From JAVBMJ01 sp031551275 (lineage in GTDB: Bacteria; Bacteroidota; Bacteroidia; Bacteroidales; Rikenellaceae): a DNA stretch of 64,000 bases. The position numbers were made by a program, and so were the translations under genes. The notes under the pieces were generated by a model that was not told the DNA's origin, searched no databases, and worked only from the letters and a program-made list of their open reading frames with translations. Shown here piece after piece: positions 1 through 8,790 of this stretch (the stretch's first letter is position 1; each line of letters begins with the position of its first letter). The stretch covers positions 434,001 through 498,000 of the forward strand of contig JAVBNX010000007.1 in NCBI GenBank assembly GCA_031551275.1. The letters are read 5' to 3'.

Positions 1-1356
1 CTCGGTGTGTTCCCCGAAGTCGAACACCACGCTCTTCTTGGGCGAGGTCTGGGCCCTGTTCCTGAGCGCGCGCAGCAACGTGTCGTCGCGCCCCATGCGT
101 CGGTTGAGCTCGAACTTGTAGCCTTCCCAGTCGGTGATCTGCTTTTGCGCGACCCCCGAGTCGATGGCCGCCCGTGCCACCGCGACCGCCACGGTCGATA
201 TCAGCCTCGGATCCAGCGGTTTGGGGATCAGGTATTGCCGCCCGAAGGTCAAATGGCAGTCGTTGTAGGCCGCCGAAACGATCTCGGGCACGGGCTCTTT
301 GGCCAGTGCGGCCAGCGCCCTGACCGCCGCGATCTTCATCTCCTCGTTGATCTTGGTGGCCCTCACGTCCAAAGCGCCTCGGAAAATATAGGGGAACCCC
401 AGCACGTTGTTCACCTGGTTGGGATAGTCCGACCGCCCGGTGGCGAAGATCACGTCGGGCCTCGACGCCATCGCTTTGGCGTAGGATATCTCGGGATCGG
501 GGTTGGCCAGCGCGAAGACGATCGGGTCCGCCGCCATCGACTGCACCATTTCGGTGGTGAGCACGTCGGCCACCGAGAGCCCCAAAAACAGGTCAGCGCC
601 CTTGACGGCGTCTTGAAGCCCGGTCACTTTCCTGTCGGTCGCAAAAACTTTCTTTGCCGCGTTCAAATCTGTGCGCGAGGTGGTTACGGCCCCCTTGCTG
701 TCGCACATAACGATATTCTTCTTCTCGATCCCGACCGCCATCATCAGCTTGGCGCACGAGATCGCCGCCGCCCCCGCGCCATTGATCACCACGGTCGTCT
801 TTTCGACCTTCCTGCCCGTGATCTCCACTGCGCTTAGCATGGCCGCCGCCGAAATGATCGCCGTCCCGTGCTGGTCGTCGTGCATGACAGGAATGTCCAA
901 CTCGGCCTTCAACCGCTCTTCGATCAGGAAGCACTCGGGAGCCTTGATGTCCTCCAGGTTGATCCCCCCGAAGGTGGGTGAGATCGCCTTGACGGCTGCG
1001 ATGAATTGCTCGGGGTCCTTGGCGTCCACCTCGATATCGAACACGTCGATGTCGGCGAACGTCTTGAACAACAATCCCTTGCCCTCCATGACGGGTTTCC
1101 CCGCCAAAGGCCCTATATCGCCCAACCCCAACACGGCGGTCCCGTTGGAGATTACCGCCACCAGGTTCCCTTTCGAGGTGTATTTGTACGCGTCCTGCGG
1201 ATTCTTCTCGATTTCCAGGCAGGGCACCGCCACCCCCGGCGAGTAAGCCAGCGCCAGGTCATGCTGCGTGCTGTACGGCTTGGTTGGTACGACTTCAATC
1301 TTCCCCGGGCGCCCTTCGGAGTGGTACCTTAACGCCTCTTCATCCCTGTTCTTCAT
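1..1356 (-). CDS. maeB: NADP-dependent malic enzyme, MaeB type (3' end cut by window edge)
   Basis: The reading frame is open from the ATG at 1356 to base 1 (452 codons, no stop), so the C-terminus lies outside the window. The enzyme oxidatively decarboxylates malate to pyruvate, linking the dicarboxylate pool to pyruvate and supplying NADPH. Visible motifs are the N-terminal malic-domain stretch LAYSPGVAVPC (about residues 36-46), the metal-binding block MHDDQHGTA, and a Rossmann site VVINGAGAAA. The visible 452 residues cover the catalytic part. MaeB proteins of about 760 residues carry a phosphotransacetylase-like C-terminal domain, and the last visible residues lead into that position. 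That the domain is present is inference. The -7 element at 1399-1406 on this strand would give a leader of about 40 nt. Confidence 0.93.
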   Translation of the reverse strand, partial: MKNRDEEALRYHSEGRPGKIEVVPTKPYSTQHDLALAYSPGVAVPCLEIEKNPQDAYKYTSKGNLVAVISNGTAVLGLGDIGPLAGKPVMEGKGLLFKTFADIDVFDIEVDAKDPEQFIAAVKAISPTFGGINLEDIKAPECFLIEERLKAELDIPVMHDDQHGTAIISAAAMLSAVEITGRKVEKTTVVINGAGAAAISCAKLMMAVGIEKKNIVMCDSKGAVTTSRTDLNAAKKVFATDRKVTGLQDAVKGADLFLGLSVADVLTTEMVQSMAADPIVFALANPDPEISYAKAMASRPDVIFATGRSDYPNQVNNVLGFPYIFRGALDVRATKINEEMKIAAVRALAALAKEPVPEIVSAAYNDCHLTFGRQYLIPKPLDPRLISTVAVAVARAAIDSGVAQKQITDWEGYKFELNRRMGRDDTLLRALRNRAQTSPKKSVVFDFGEHTE

Positions 1357-1371
1357 ACCGGTATTTTTTAC

Positions 1372-1406
1372 TATTTTTGCAAAAAGAAAACAATCCGTCA
1401 AAGATA
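1372..1406. promoter_or_regulatory. Face-to-face promoters of maeB and the HsdR-N gene
   Basis: TATTTTTG at 1372-1379 on the plus strand and CAAAGATA at 1399-1406 (TATCTTTG on the minus strand) both fit the Bacteroidota -7 consensus TAnnTTTG. Because the elements point towards each other, the predicted transcripts start near 1384 (plus) and 1395 (minus) and overlap by a few bases at their 5' ends. No clear -33 TTG is seen for either. Confidence 0.5.
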
Positions 1407-1427
1407 GGAAAACAGATTTGTTTTACC

Positions 1428-1874
1428 ATGCCCGCTTTTCACAAACTCAACTTCCCGCCCTGCAGATTAAAGGTCGACACCCGCGGCCCCGACCCTCTGG
1501 TATGGGACCGTTTAAAGCGCCGGTGGTTGAAACTGACCCCCGAGGAGTGGGTGCGCTGCCACCTGATTGAGTATCTGGTTGACAACCACGGCATCCAGCC
1601 CGGCCTGATCGTACGCGAACACGCCGTCTGCATGCAGGGCGCGCCCCAGAGGGCCGACGTGGTGGTCTTCTCCCCCGACTGCGCCGCCCCGCTCCTGCTT
1701 GCCGAGTGCAAAGCCCCCGAAGTCAATATAGATCAAGCTGTTATGGACCAGGCCTTCCGCTACAACGCCATTCTGGGCGCAGAAAAGATCCTGCTAACAA
1801 ACGGTCTTACGCACTACATCTACACCCGCAACGCGGACGGCACCTACGCCCCCGCCCAAACCCTGGAATTTTAA
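1428..1874 (+). CDS. Small HsdR-N-terminal-domain protein (PD-(D/E)XK-like)
   Basis: A 148-residue protein that looks like a stand-alone version of the N-terminal nuclease domain of type I restriction HsdR subunits (HSDR_N_2 family). The nuclease-like core is visible: RADVVVF with Asp77, followed by LLAECK with Glu93 and Lys95, the usual D...ExK arrangement. No helicase, HsdM or HsdS gene is nearby, so it is not evidence of a restriction system; such short proteins are widespread in Bacteroidota and their role is unknown to me. I chose the ATG at 1428 over upstream in-frame positions because the -7 element lies at 1372-1379 and the family similarity begins soon after. Confidence 0.75.
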   Translation: MPAFHKLNFPPCRLKVDTRGPDPLVWDRLKRRWLKLTPEEWVRCHLIEYLVDNHGIQPGLIVREHAVCMQGAPQRADVVVFSPDCAAPLLLAECKAPEVNIDQAVMDQAFRYNAILGAEKILLTNGLTHYIYTRNADGTYAPAQTLEF

Positions 1875-1893
1875 CGTTAAATTAATTTTCGCC

Positions 1894-2481
1894 ATGAGAG
1901 AAAGATTGACTCGCACTTTCCAAAGAATAGCTCTCTGTTGCCTGATCTCCCTGCCTGCCTTCTCCCTCTTCGGGCAGGAATCCGCCGATCGGATATTCTG
2001 GAGCGAAACGCGAAAACTGACCGTGGATGACTTTGTGATCCAAATCGCCGAAGCGGAGGGTGCCCTCTCTTTCGCGCAATTTGGGATCGACTATTCGGTC
2101 AGGGGTTTTAATATGTTTGAGAAGAACCAGAACAAACGCGTAACCAACAGCATGATCCGGTCCGCATCCTGGATCGATCCGAGCGGAGATGTAACGCAGG
2201 CTCTTTTGTACCAGCAAACGTTATGGGATATAGCCGAAATCTACGCCAGGCAGCTCCGCAAGGCCATACAGGAGCATCGGAAAGAGATCTTTCTGGGAAC
2301 GTGCTTGATCGACCAGCTCAACGACCAGGTCATGTCGGATTTTTCGCGTCGCCGCTTAAAATACACCAACGAAACGCAATGGGCTTCGAAACCCGAAGCG
2401 CAGGCCGAATGGGAGTTGCATATCCAAACCGAATTGCAGGAGTTGGCGGCTTACGCCTACGACTACGCTAAGAAGAAGTAG
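1894..2481 (+). CDS. Secreted DUF922-like protein with a lost zinc-protease motif
   Basis: 195 residues with a hydrophobic export signal ending near FGQ (residue 28). The body follows the plan of the DUF922 family of putative zinc proteases: an N-terminal FWSETRKLTVDDF block, a SWIDP block (residues 92-96), then the helix where family members carry HEQxHFDIAEIYARxLRK, and a C-terminal block ending in YTNETQWA..QAEW. Here the metal-site residues are Tyr106-Gln-Gln-Thr-Leu110 while DIAEIYARQLRK is retained. It should therefore be catalytically dead. The family assignment is from motif recall, not a search. It stands between an HsdR-N protein and a convergent DUF748 gene, 6 nt away; a weak -7-like TAATTTTC precedes the start. 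Confidence 0.6.
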   Translation: MRERLTRTFQRIALCCLISLPAFSLFGQESADRIFWSETRKLTVDDFVIQIAEAEGALSFAQFGIDYSVRGFNMFEKNQNKRVTNSMIRSASWIDPSGDVTQALLYQQTLWDIAEIYARQLRKAIQEHRKEIFLGTCLIDQLNDQVMSDFSRRRLKYTNETQWASKPEAQAEWELHIQTELQELAAYAYDYAKKK

Positions 2482-2487
2482 AGGGCG

Positions 2488-4734
2488 TTACTCTTCATCC
2501 TCCTCCATCCCCTCCAGGTCGATCAAAGGAGCCTCGCCCGCCAGCGTGTAGCTGATCGCGTAGCAATTCCGCCCCTTGTACCGGGCCAGCTCGTCCATCG
2601 CGGGAGTGGTTACCTCGACCGATTTTTTGTCGATGCCCAGCCGCCCGACCATGTAATCCCGGATCCGGGCATCGCGCTCCGATACCAGCTCTTCGATCCG
2701 TTTGCGCGCCACATCCCCGTACAGGTTCCTCGCTCGGGTAAACACATCCCCCTTCGAGGGCAGGTCACAGGCGCGCAGCAGCGAGTCGGTAAACTGGGTA
2801 AACCCTTTTGCCTTGTAGTCGATCGCCGCCACGGCCTGCTTGTCGGTCAACCCGAAGTAAGCCGCCTGCTTGCCGGGGTTGTTGCGCAGGTAATACTCCG
2901 TTTTCAGCCTTTCGATCGACGCGTCCGAAACGGCGGTCTCCGAATTAAAGAAGCAGGTCAAAACCACCTTCAGCTCCGGTTTTGCCTTCAACAGATCCCC
3001 GATCTGGTTGATGATCGCGTACTGCTTCGAATCGAAGTCCGACAGCGTGGGGTCGATCTCGATGTACTCGCTTTTGGGTGCGCCGCTCCCGAGCACGTCG
3101 GAGAGGTATTTGGCTGGCGAGAGCACCGCCTTGGCCAGCGAGGAGGCGATGGCCTTCGAAATGATCTTCCCGTAGGAGAACTCCGGCGAGTCGATATCGC
3201 CCATGAGCGGCACATCCATCTGCATCCGCCCCTGCCGGTCGGTCAACAGGTAGAGCCCCGTTTTCAACGGCACCTTGTAGGCGGGCTTGACGCCCTTCTC
3301 CTTCTTGTCCAGCTCGGGCTTGAACACGTCGATACGGGTCGTCCCCGAGAGCTGCTTGTCCCGCACCACGGTATGGCTGCTCGCCGAGAGGGTCCCCGAG
3401 GCGAACGAATACCCGAACATCGAGAGCGTATAGGGCGAAAAATCCCGCACGTCCACGTTGCGCAGCTCCACGTTGAGGTCGTGGTCGCTCATGCTCTCCA
3501 TTACCCCGGTCCATTCGAACCTGACGGTGGCCTTGCCGCCCAGCAGCGCGGTGGCGATCAGCGTCGACCGCTTGTCGGGATTCAGATCCGCAGCCTCGAC
3601 GCTAAGCTCCTCGATGTCGTACTTGAACGTCTTGTAGGGCGTATGGTCCACAAACCGGACCACCCCGTCCCGCAGCGCGAAGCTCTCGATCAGCACCTTG
3701 GGCTTGCCCACGGGCCCCGAGAAGGAGGAGGCCTGTTGCTCTTCCGCCACGGGAAGCATCATCGCCGTAAAGTTATCCGTACTGTCCGCCTCGATCTGAT
3801 AACGCGTCGAGGGATGCCAGATCTCCAGGCTCCGGAACAGATACTCCATCCGGTAGGGATTGACCGAGTAGATCGAAGCCGAAACGCTGTCCGCCTCCAA
3901 CACGGGATTGCGTTTGGCGTCGGTAATCTTCAAACCCCGCAGCGAAGCGTCCCCGCTCAACGTGAAGTCCAGCGCGTGGAGCGTGCTGCCCGTGACGTTG
4001 ACCTGCGCGAAGAGCAACCCTTTGACCGACCCCGCGTCGATGCTCTGGCGCAGGTAGGGCAAAAACCCGTCGATGGAGAAATCGGTCAGCGTCACGTCGA
4101 TCGAGTAGGTCGAAGTTCTCTGCTGGTAGTTTATTTTGGTCGCCAGCTTCCCGCCGCCCGGAAAGTCGAGGCTGATCCCCGCTTCTGCGCTCTCCCCGCT
4201 CAGGTAAAACCCGGGCACGACGAGCGAAATGTTCTTCAGATCCCACACCCCGCCCGTGAGCAGGTCCTTGTAGTTGATATCGGAATTTTTCAGCTCGATC
4301 CGTTTGACCCCCACGTCCCAGGGCATTCCCGAGTCGCTTTCATCCTCTTCCGGCGCGTATTTCTCCAGTATATCGTCGAAGTTGAACTTCTCCCCGTCCT
4401 GCAAAACCGTTACCACCAACCTGTCGAGCACGACTTTTTTAACGATCAGCCGCTTGCTGATCAAAGGCAGCAATTTGATCCCCACCTCGAATTGGTCGGC
4501 CGAGAGGAACCTCGTCCGGGCGTCCGCCTCCATGACCACCACGTCGGAGAGTGTGATCGACGCGGTAAAGATATTCGCCTTTACCTGCCCGACCGACACC
4601 TTGCGGCCGAGCAGCTCCTCCCCGTGGTTGTTGACGTAGTTGCGCGCCAGGGGCGAAACGCAGAGTTGAACCGCGCCCAAAATGACGGCTACGACCGCCA
4701 AAAAGATCAAAAACCTCTTCCACCCCTTTTTCAT
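2488..4734 (-). CDS. DUF748/AsmA-like envelope protein
   Basis: 748 residues. One N-terminal transmembrane helix (about residues 8-26, FLIFLAVVAVILGAVQLCV) anchors a long beta-rich periplasmic body. The opening SPLARNYVNNHGEELLGRKVSVGQVKANIFTASI pattern, in which a short conserved stretch introduces nested membrane-proximal beta repeats, is characteristic of DUF748/AsmA-like proteins, thought to bridge inner and outer membranes in lipid transport or envelope homeostasis. The C-terminal part ends with an acidic tail (EGMEEDEE). It is transcribed after the HAD hydrolase gene with an 18-nt gap. The precise substrate cannot be told. Confidence 0.75.
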   Translation of the reverse strand: MKKGWKRFLIFLAVVAVILGAVQLCVSPLARNYVNNHGEELLGRKVSVGQVKANIFTASITLSDVVVMEADARTRFLSADQFEVGIKLLPLISKRLIVKKVVLDRLVVTVLQDGEKFNFDDILEKYAPEEDESDSGMPWDVGVKRIELKNSDINYKDLLTGGVWDLKNISLVVPGFYLSGESAEAGISLDFPGGGKLATKINYQQRTSTYSIDVTLTDFSIDGFLPYLRQSIDAGSVKGLLFAQVNVTGSTLHALDFTLSGDASLRGLKITDAKRNPVLEADSVSASIYSVNPYRMEYLFRSLEIWHPSTRYQIEADSTDNFTAMMLPVAEEQQASSFSGPVGKPKVLIESFALRDGVVRFVDHTPYKTFKYDIEELSVEAADLNPDKRSTLIATALLGGKATVRFEWTGVMESMSDHDLNVELRNVDVRDFSPYTLSMFGYSFASGTLSASSHTVVRDKQLSGTTRIDVFKPELDKKEKGVKPAYKVPLKTGLYLLTDRQGRMQMDVPLMGDIDSPEFSYGKIISKAIASSLAKAVLSPAKYLSDVLGSGAPKSEYIEIDPTLSDFDSKQYAIINQIGDLLKAKPELKVVLTCFFNSETAVSDASIERLKTEYYLRNNPGKQAAYFGLTDKQAVAAIDYKAKGFTQFTDSLLRACDLPSKGDVFTRARNLYGDVARKRIEELVSERDARIRDYMVGRLGIDKKSVEVTTPAMDELARYKGRNCYAISYTLAGEAPLIDLEGMEEDEE

Positions 4735-4752
4735 ATCCGCAATATGTTGAAA

Positions 4753-5376
4753 TTAATACCCGATTCCAAAATCCGCCAGCCCCCCGAACCCGTCCCCGGG
4801 GTTGAAGTGCCACGTTTGAAAGCCCAATTCCCTGGCCGTTTCTATGTTTTTCGCCCCGTCGTCGATCATCAGGCTCTCCCCCGGGACCATCCCCGAAGAA
4901 CGAACCATTTCACGAAAAATCTCCGGCTCGGGCTTGGTAATCCCCATCTCGAAGGAGAGGTACCGCCCGTCGAACAGATCCCCCACCGTGCGCCCCGGCG
5001 CGGAAAACCATTTTTTGTCGATGTACTCCTGCATGATGGCGTTCACATTGCTCAGCATATAGACCCTGTACCCGGCTTTGCGCAAGTTAATCAAAACATC
5101 GAGTTTCTGCTCCGGTATATCGATCAGAAACCCGTTCAGCGCCGCGTCGATCTGCTCCCCGGTAGGTGGAGGCGTGGTCCGCTGTTGAATATGCCGGTAA
5201 AATTCCTCCCTTGAAACCGATCCCTGCTCGATGCCCAAAAAGATGCCCGACTGCTTGTACGGATCCAACATTTCATCCGCCTGCGGGAACCCCAATTTAA
5301 CGAATCCTTCCACCGCCCTGTCCCGGCAGAGGTCTATCAGGACCCCTCCCTGGTCGAAAATTATATTTTTTATCAT
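4753..5376 (-). CDS. HAD-superfamily hydrolase, subfamily IA
   Basis: 207 residues, cytoplasmic, probably a small-molecule phosphatase. HAD motif I is IIFDQGGVLIDL (residues 4-15), the DxGGV form common in the YihX-like branch, in which the second aspartate of DxD is replaced. Motif II is MLSNVN (about residue 104), and motif IV is LMIDDGAKNIETA in the second half, followed by ARELGFQTWHF. The cap is the short helical type 1 cap. Substrate unknown. The ATG at 5376 starts right at the motif. It is upstream of, and likely co-transcribed with, the DUF748 gene, and divergent from the SusC gene. Confidence 0.85.
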   Translation of the reverse strand: MIKNIIFDQGGVLIDLCRDRAVEGFVKLGFPQADEMLDPYKQSGIFLGIEQGSVSREEFYRHIQQRTTPPPTGEQIDAALNGFLIDIPEQKLDVLINLRKAGYRVYMLSNVNAIMQEYIDKKWFSAPGRTVGDLFDGRYLSFEMGITKPEPEIFREMVRSSGMVPGESLMIDDGAKNIETARELGFQTWHFNPGDGFGGLADFGIGY

Positions 5377-5445
5377 TGCGCTGCAATATTACGAAAAAAT
5401 TTCCTTAGCGTTAAAAAATGCATGGGATTTGATAAATCTTTCAAG

Positions 5446-5473
5446 TAGCTTTGTTAGGTATGGGGTACTTTTG
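5446..5473 (+). promoter_or_regulatory. Candidate promoters of the SusC-SusD locus
   Basis: Two TAnnTTTG elements lie upstream of the SusC start: TAGCTTTG at 5446-5453 and TACTTTTG at 5466-5473. Neither has a TTG at the usual 19-21 nt upstream, as is common for regulated SusC promoters. No ECF sigma, anti-sigma or hybrid two-component gene adjoins the locus, so its regulator must be elsewhere. Confidence 0.45.
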
Positions 5474-5508
5474 ACTATCGAAAAACCAATAACCAAAACT
5501 ATTAAACT

Positions 5509-8500
5509 ATGACAGGGATTTTACCCAACTCGAAAAGGTTCTCGGTCGGCAAGCTCAGGGGGATGCTTACCCTGCTTCTCCTTTGCTTTTGCACCGTAGC
5601 CTCCGCCCAGACCCGGGCGGTCAGCGGAAGCGTCAAGGACGCCTCGGGAGCGCCGGTTATCGGAGCCACCGTCGTGGTCAAGGGCACTTCCACGGGAGCC
5701 ACCACCGGCGTGGACGGGAGCTACAAGCTCAACGTGCCCGCCGGGGAGCAGACCCTCTCGTTCTCCTTTCTGGGTTACCAGAGCCAGGAGATCCCGGTAG
5801 CCGCCGGCCAGACCACCCAGGACGCCATCCTGCGCGAGGCCAACACCACGTTGGACGAAGTGGTGGTCGTGGGATACGGCACCCAGCGCCGGGGCGATCT
5901 GACGGGATCCATCGCGTCGGTCTCCGCCAAGGTTCTGGAGAGCCAGCCGGTCACCTCCGCCGCCGAGGCCATCACGGGCCGTTTGGCCGGTGTGAAGGTT
6001 ACCACGGCCGAGGGCTCGCCCGATTCTGAGATAAAGATACGCGTGCGCGGTGGAGGCTCCATCACGCAGGACAACTCCCCGCTCTACATCGTCGACGGTT
6101 TCCCGGTCAGCACGATCAGCGACATCGCGGCCTCCGACATCGCCTCGATCGACGTTTTGAAGGACGCCTCGGCCAGCTCGATCTATGGTGCGCGCGGTGC
6201 GAACGGCGTTATCATCGTCACCACCAAGAGCGGCAAGTCGGGCAAGGTAACCGTCAACTTCAACGCCTACGCGGGCGCGAAGCACATTACCAAGACGCTG
6301 GACGTGCTCGACCCCTACGAATACGCTTTGTGGCAGTACGAGCTGACCCGCGGGGTGAGCGTCTCGACCTACGAGAAGTACTACGGCACCTTCGCCGACA
6401 TGGAACTTTACAAGGAGATCAACGGCACCAACTGGCAGGAGGAGGTCTTCGGCCGCACCGGCACCCAGCAATACTATAACCTGGGCGTAAGCGGAGGCAG
6501 CGAAAAGACCAAGTACAACGTCAGCCTGAGCAAGACCATGGAGGACGCCATCATGCTGGGCTCGGACTACGACCGCAGCAACATCGCCTTCAAGCTCCAG
6601 AGCGAGATCAGCAAGAAGTTCAGCTTCGACTTCTCCGGCCGCTACGCCTTTACCAAGATCCACGGTGCGGGCGTCTCCGACACGGGTACCAACAGCCGCC
6701 TGAAGAACGCGATCAAGTACAACCCCATGAACGGTCTGATCTCCTTCGACCCTTCGCAGGACGACGACTCCGACTCGGCCAACCCGAGCATCTACTACAA
6801 CCCGGTCGACGTGACCAACGACGACTACAAGTTCCAGGAGCGCCGCCAGCAGGTCTACAACGCGGCGATCAACTTCAAGCCGCTCACGGGCCTGACCATC
6901 CGTTCGGAGTGGGGCACCGAGATGTCCAACAACCGCCAGGACCGCTACTACGGCCCCACGACCTCGCAGTCGCGCAACAACGGCGGCGGTCTGCCCATCG
7001 CCGAGATCACCACCCTGGGCGCACAACGCCTGCGCACGGCCAACACGGCGACCTACGACTGGAAGGACTTTATCAAGGGCCACAACCTGACCTTTCTCTT
7101 GGGCCAGGAGGCCAGCACCTATTTCTATAAGCAGGTGCGCGAGTCGTCCAACAACTTCTCGGTCAACACCACCCCCGACCAGGCCTTCAACATGATGAGG
7201 CTGGGCGACGCCCTTCCCAACGTGACCTACAACAGCCCCGACGACAACCTGCTCTCCTTCTTCGGCCGGGTCAACTACTCGGGCATGGGCGGCAAGTACC
7301 TTTTGACCGCCTCGCTGCGCGCCGACGGCAGCTCGAAGTTCGCCAAGGGCAACCAGTGGGGGTATTTCCCCTCGGCGGCCGTCGCGTGGAGGATCTCCGA
7401 CGAGAATTTCATGCAGAACACCAAAGAGTGGATGGACAACCTCAAACTCCGTCTGAGCTACGGCGCGGCCGGTAACAACCGCATCGCCGACGACCTCTGG
7501 AAGCTGATCTACACCTCCGATCCGGTCAGCGGCCAGATGAAATATTTCGTCAACAACGCCTACCAGACCATCCTCAACCCCGATACCTCCCGCGGCCAGT
7601 CCAACGAGCAGCTCAAATGGGAGACCACCATCTCGCGCAACGTCGGTGTCGACGCGGGCTTCTTCCACGGCAGGCTCAACGCCACGGTCGACGCCTACTG
7701 GAACACCACCAAGGACCTTCTGCTGGCCGTGCGCATCCCCTCGGTCTCGGGCTACACGACCCAGATGCAGAACATCGGCCAGACCTCCAACCGCGGTGTG
7801 GAGATTACCCTGGACGGGACTATCCTGCGCGGCAAGGACTACTCGCTGAACGCCTCGTTCAACATCTCGTTCAACAAGAACAAGATCGACAAGCTGGCAG
7901 GCGACAAATCCTTTACCACCTCCTCCTACTGGTACTCGGGCAACCGGACCCCGGACGCAGACTTCCTGATCCAGGAGGGCAGCCAGTTGGGCCTGATCTA
8001 CGGCTACGAATACGACGGTATGTACGGCTTCGACGACTTTACCTGGAACGGCAAGGCGTGGATCCTCAACGACGGGGTGCCCAACAACAGCGCCGTAACC
8101 GGCCAGACCTTCTTCGCCCCCGGCGCCCTCAAGTTCAAGGACATCGACGGGGTGCGGGACAACGACGGCAACTACCTGGTCACGGCGGCCGGCGACCGCA
8201 AGGTAATCGGCAATACCAACCCCAAGCACACGGGCGGTTTCTCGCTGACCGGCACCTGGAAGGGCTTCGACGCGAGCGTCTTTTTGAACTGGTCGTGGGG
8301 CAACGACGTGTATAACGCCAACCGTTTGGAGTTCTCCTCCTACGCCGAGACCAAGCTCTACGGCAACATCCTCAACGATTTCAACTCCTCCAGGCGCTTC
8401 AGCTACGTGAACCGCGAAACGGGCGAATTTTTGCAGAACAACCCCGAGGCGCTCCAGGCCTACAACCAGGGCGCCACGATGTTCAGCCCCGCCTTCACCA

Positions 8501-8778
8501 GCGTCCCGGTCCACTCCTGGGCCATCGAGGACGGCAGCTTTTTGAGGCTGAACAACGTTACCATCGGTTACACCCTTCCCAAGAAACTGACCCAGAAGAT
8601 CTTCATCCAGAACCTCAGGGTCTACGTCACGGGCTACAACCTGGCCATCTGGACCAAGTACTCGGGCTACGACCCCGAGGTGGACGCCTATGCCTCCAAC
8701 CCCCTTACCCCCGGGGTCGACTACTCGGCCTACCCCAGGGCGCGTACCATCGTGGGCGGTGTGAACATTACTTTCTAA
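5509..8778 (+). CDS. SusC/RagA-family TonB-dependent outer-membrane transporter
   Basis: 1089 residues. A signal peptide ends near ASAQ (residue 34). A carboxypeptidase-regulatory-like beta domain (about 37-110: VSGSVKDASGAPVIGATV) follows, then the TonB box region with the SusC signature DEVVVVGYGTQRRGDLTGSI (116-135), the plug (to about 235, ending in YGARGANGVIIVTTK), and a beta barrel that ends in the terminal aromatic VNITF. It forms the barrel of a SusCD glycan importer, driven by TonB. The following SusD, DUF4957-type and pectinesterase genes suggest a pectic oligosaccharide as cargo; this is inference from neighbours. Spacing to SusD is 12 nt. Confidence 0.95.
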   Translation: MTGILPNSKRFSVGKLRGMLTLLLLCFCTVASAQTRAVSGSVKDASGAPVIGATVVVKGTSTGATTGVDGSYKLNVPAGEQTLSFSFLGYQSQEIPVAAGQTTQDAILREANTTLDEVVVVGYGTQRRGDLTGSIASVSAKVLESQPVTSAAEAITGRLAGVKVTTAEGSPDSEIKIRVRGGGSITQDNSPLYIVDGFPVSTISDIAASDIASIDVLKDASASSIYGARGANGVIIVTTKSGKSGKVTVNFNAYAGAKHITKTLDVLDPYEYALWQYELTRGVSVSTYEKYYGTFADMELYKEINGTNWQEEVFGRTGTQQYYNLGVSGGSEKTKYNVSLSKTMEDAIMLGSDYDRSNIAFKLQSEISKKFSFDFSGRYAFTKIHGAGVSDTGTNSRLKNAIKYNPMNGLISFDPSQDDDSDSANPSIYYNPVDVTNDDYKFQERRQQVYNAAINFKPLTGLTIRSEWGTEMSNNRQDRYYGPTTSQSRNNGGGLPIAEITTLGAQRLRTANTATYDWKDFIKGHNLTFLLGQEASTYFYKQVRESSNNFSVNTTPDQAFNMMRLGDALPNVTYNSPDDNLLSFFGRVNYSGMGGKYLLTASLRADGSSKFAKGNQWGYFPSAAVAWRISDENFMQNTKEWMDNLKLRLSYGAAGNNRIADDLWKLIYTSDPVSGQMKYFVNNAYQTILNPDTSRGQSNEQLKWETTISRNVGVDAGFFHGRLNATVDAYWNTTKDLLLAVRIPSVSGYTTQMQNIGQTSNRGVEITLDGTILRGKDYSLNASFNISFNKNKIDKLAGDKSFTTSSYWYSGNRTPDADFLIQEGSQLGLIYGYEYDGMYGFDDFTWNGKAWILNDGVPNNSAVTGQTFFAPGALKFKDIDGVRDNDGNYLVTAAGDRKVIGNTNPKHTGGFSLTGTWKGFDASVFLNWSWGNDVYNANRLEFSSYAETKLYGNILNDFNSSRRFSYVNRETGEFLQNNPEALQAYNQGATMFSPAFTSVPVHSWAIEDGSFLRLNNVTIGYTLPKKLTQKIFIQNLRVYVTGYNLAIWTKYSGYDPEVDAYASNPLTPGVDYSAYPRARTIVGGVNITF

Positions 8779-8790
8779 TACGAGCAGAAG

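Noticed and set aside
1284..1427. Upstream extension of the HsdR-N-type protein
   Set aside because: It would overlap maeB and run through both -7 elements; the family similarity begins near the ATG at 1428.
1428..1874. Restriction-modification system
   Set aside because: Only an HsdR-N-like domain is present; there is no methylase, specificity subunit or helicase in the neighbourhood.
3373..5214. Plus-strand frame of 613 codons across the DUF748 and HAD genes
   Set aside because: It spans two genes on the other strand, rich in Arg/Pro/His, without any recognisable domain.
4753..5376. Loss of the second aspartate in HAD motif I (FDQGGV) as a dead enzyme
   Set aside because: The DxGGV/DxGNV form is usual in the YihX-like branch of HAD phosphatases, and motifs II and IV are intact.
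5521..8514. Frame of almost 1000 codons antisense to the SusC gene
   Set aside because: Shadow of the SusC coding sequence; composition is low-complexity and no motif is visible.
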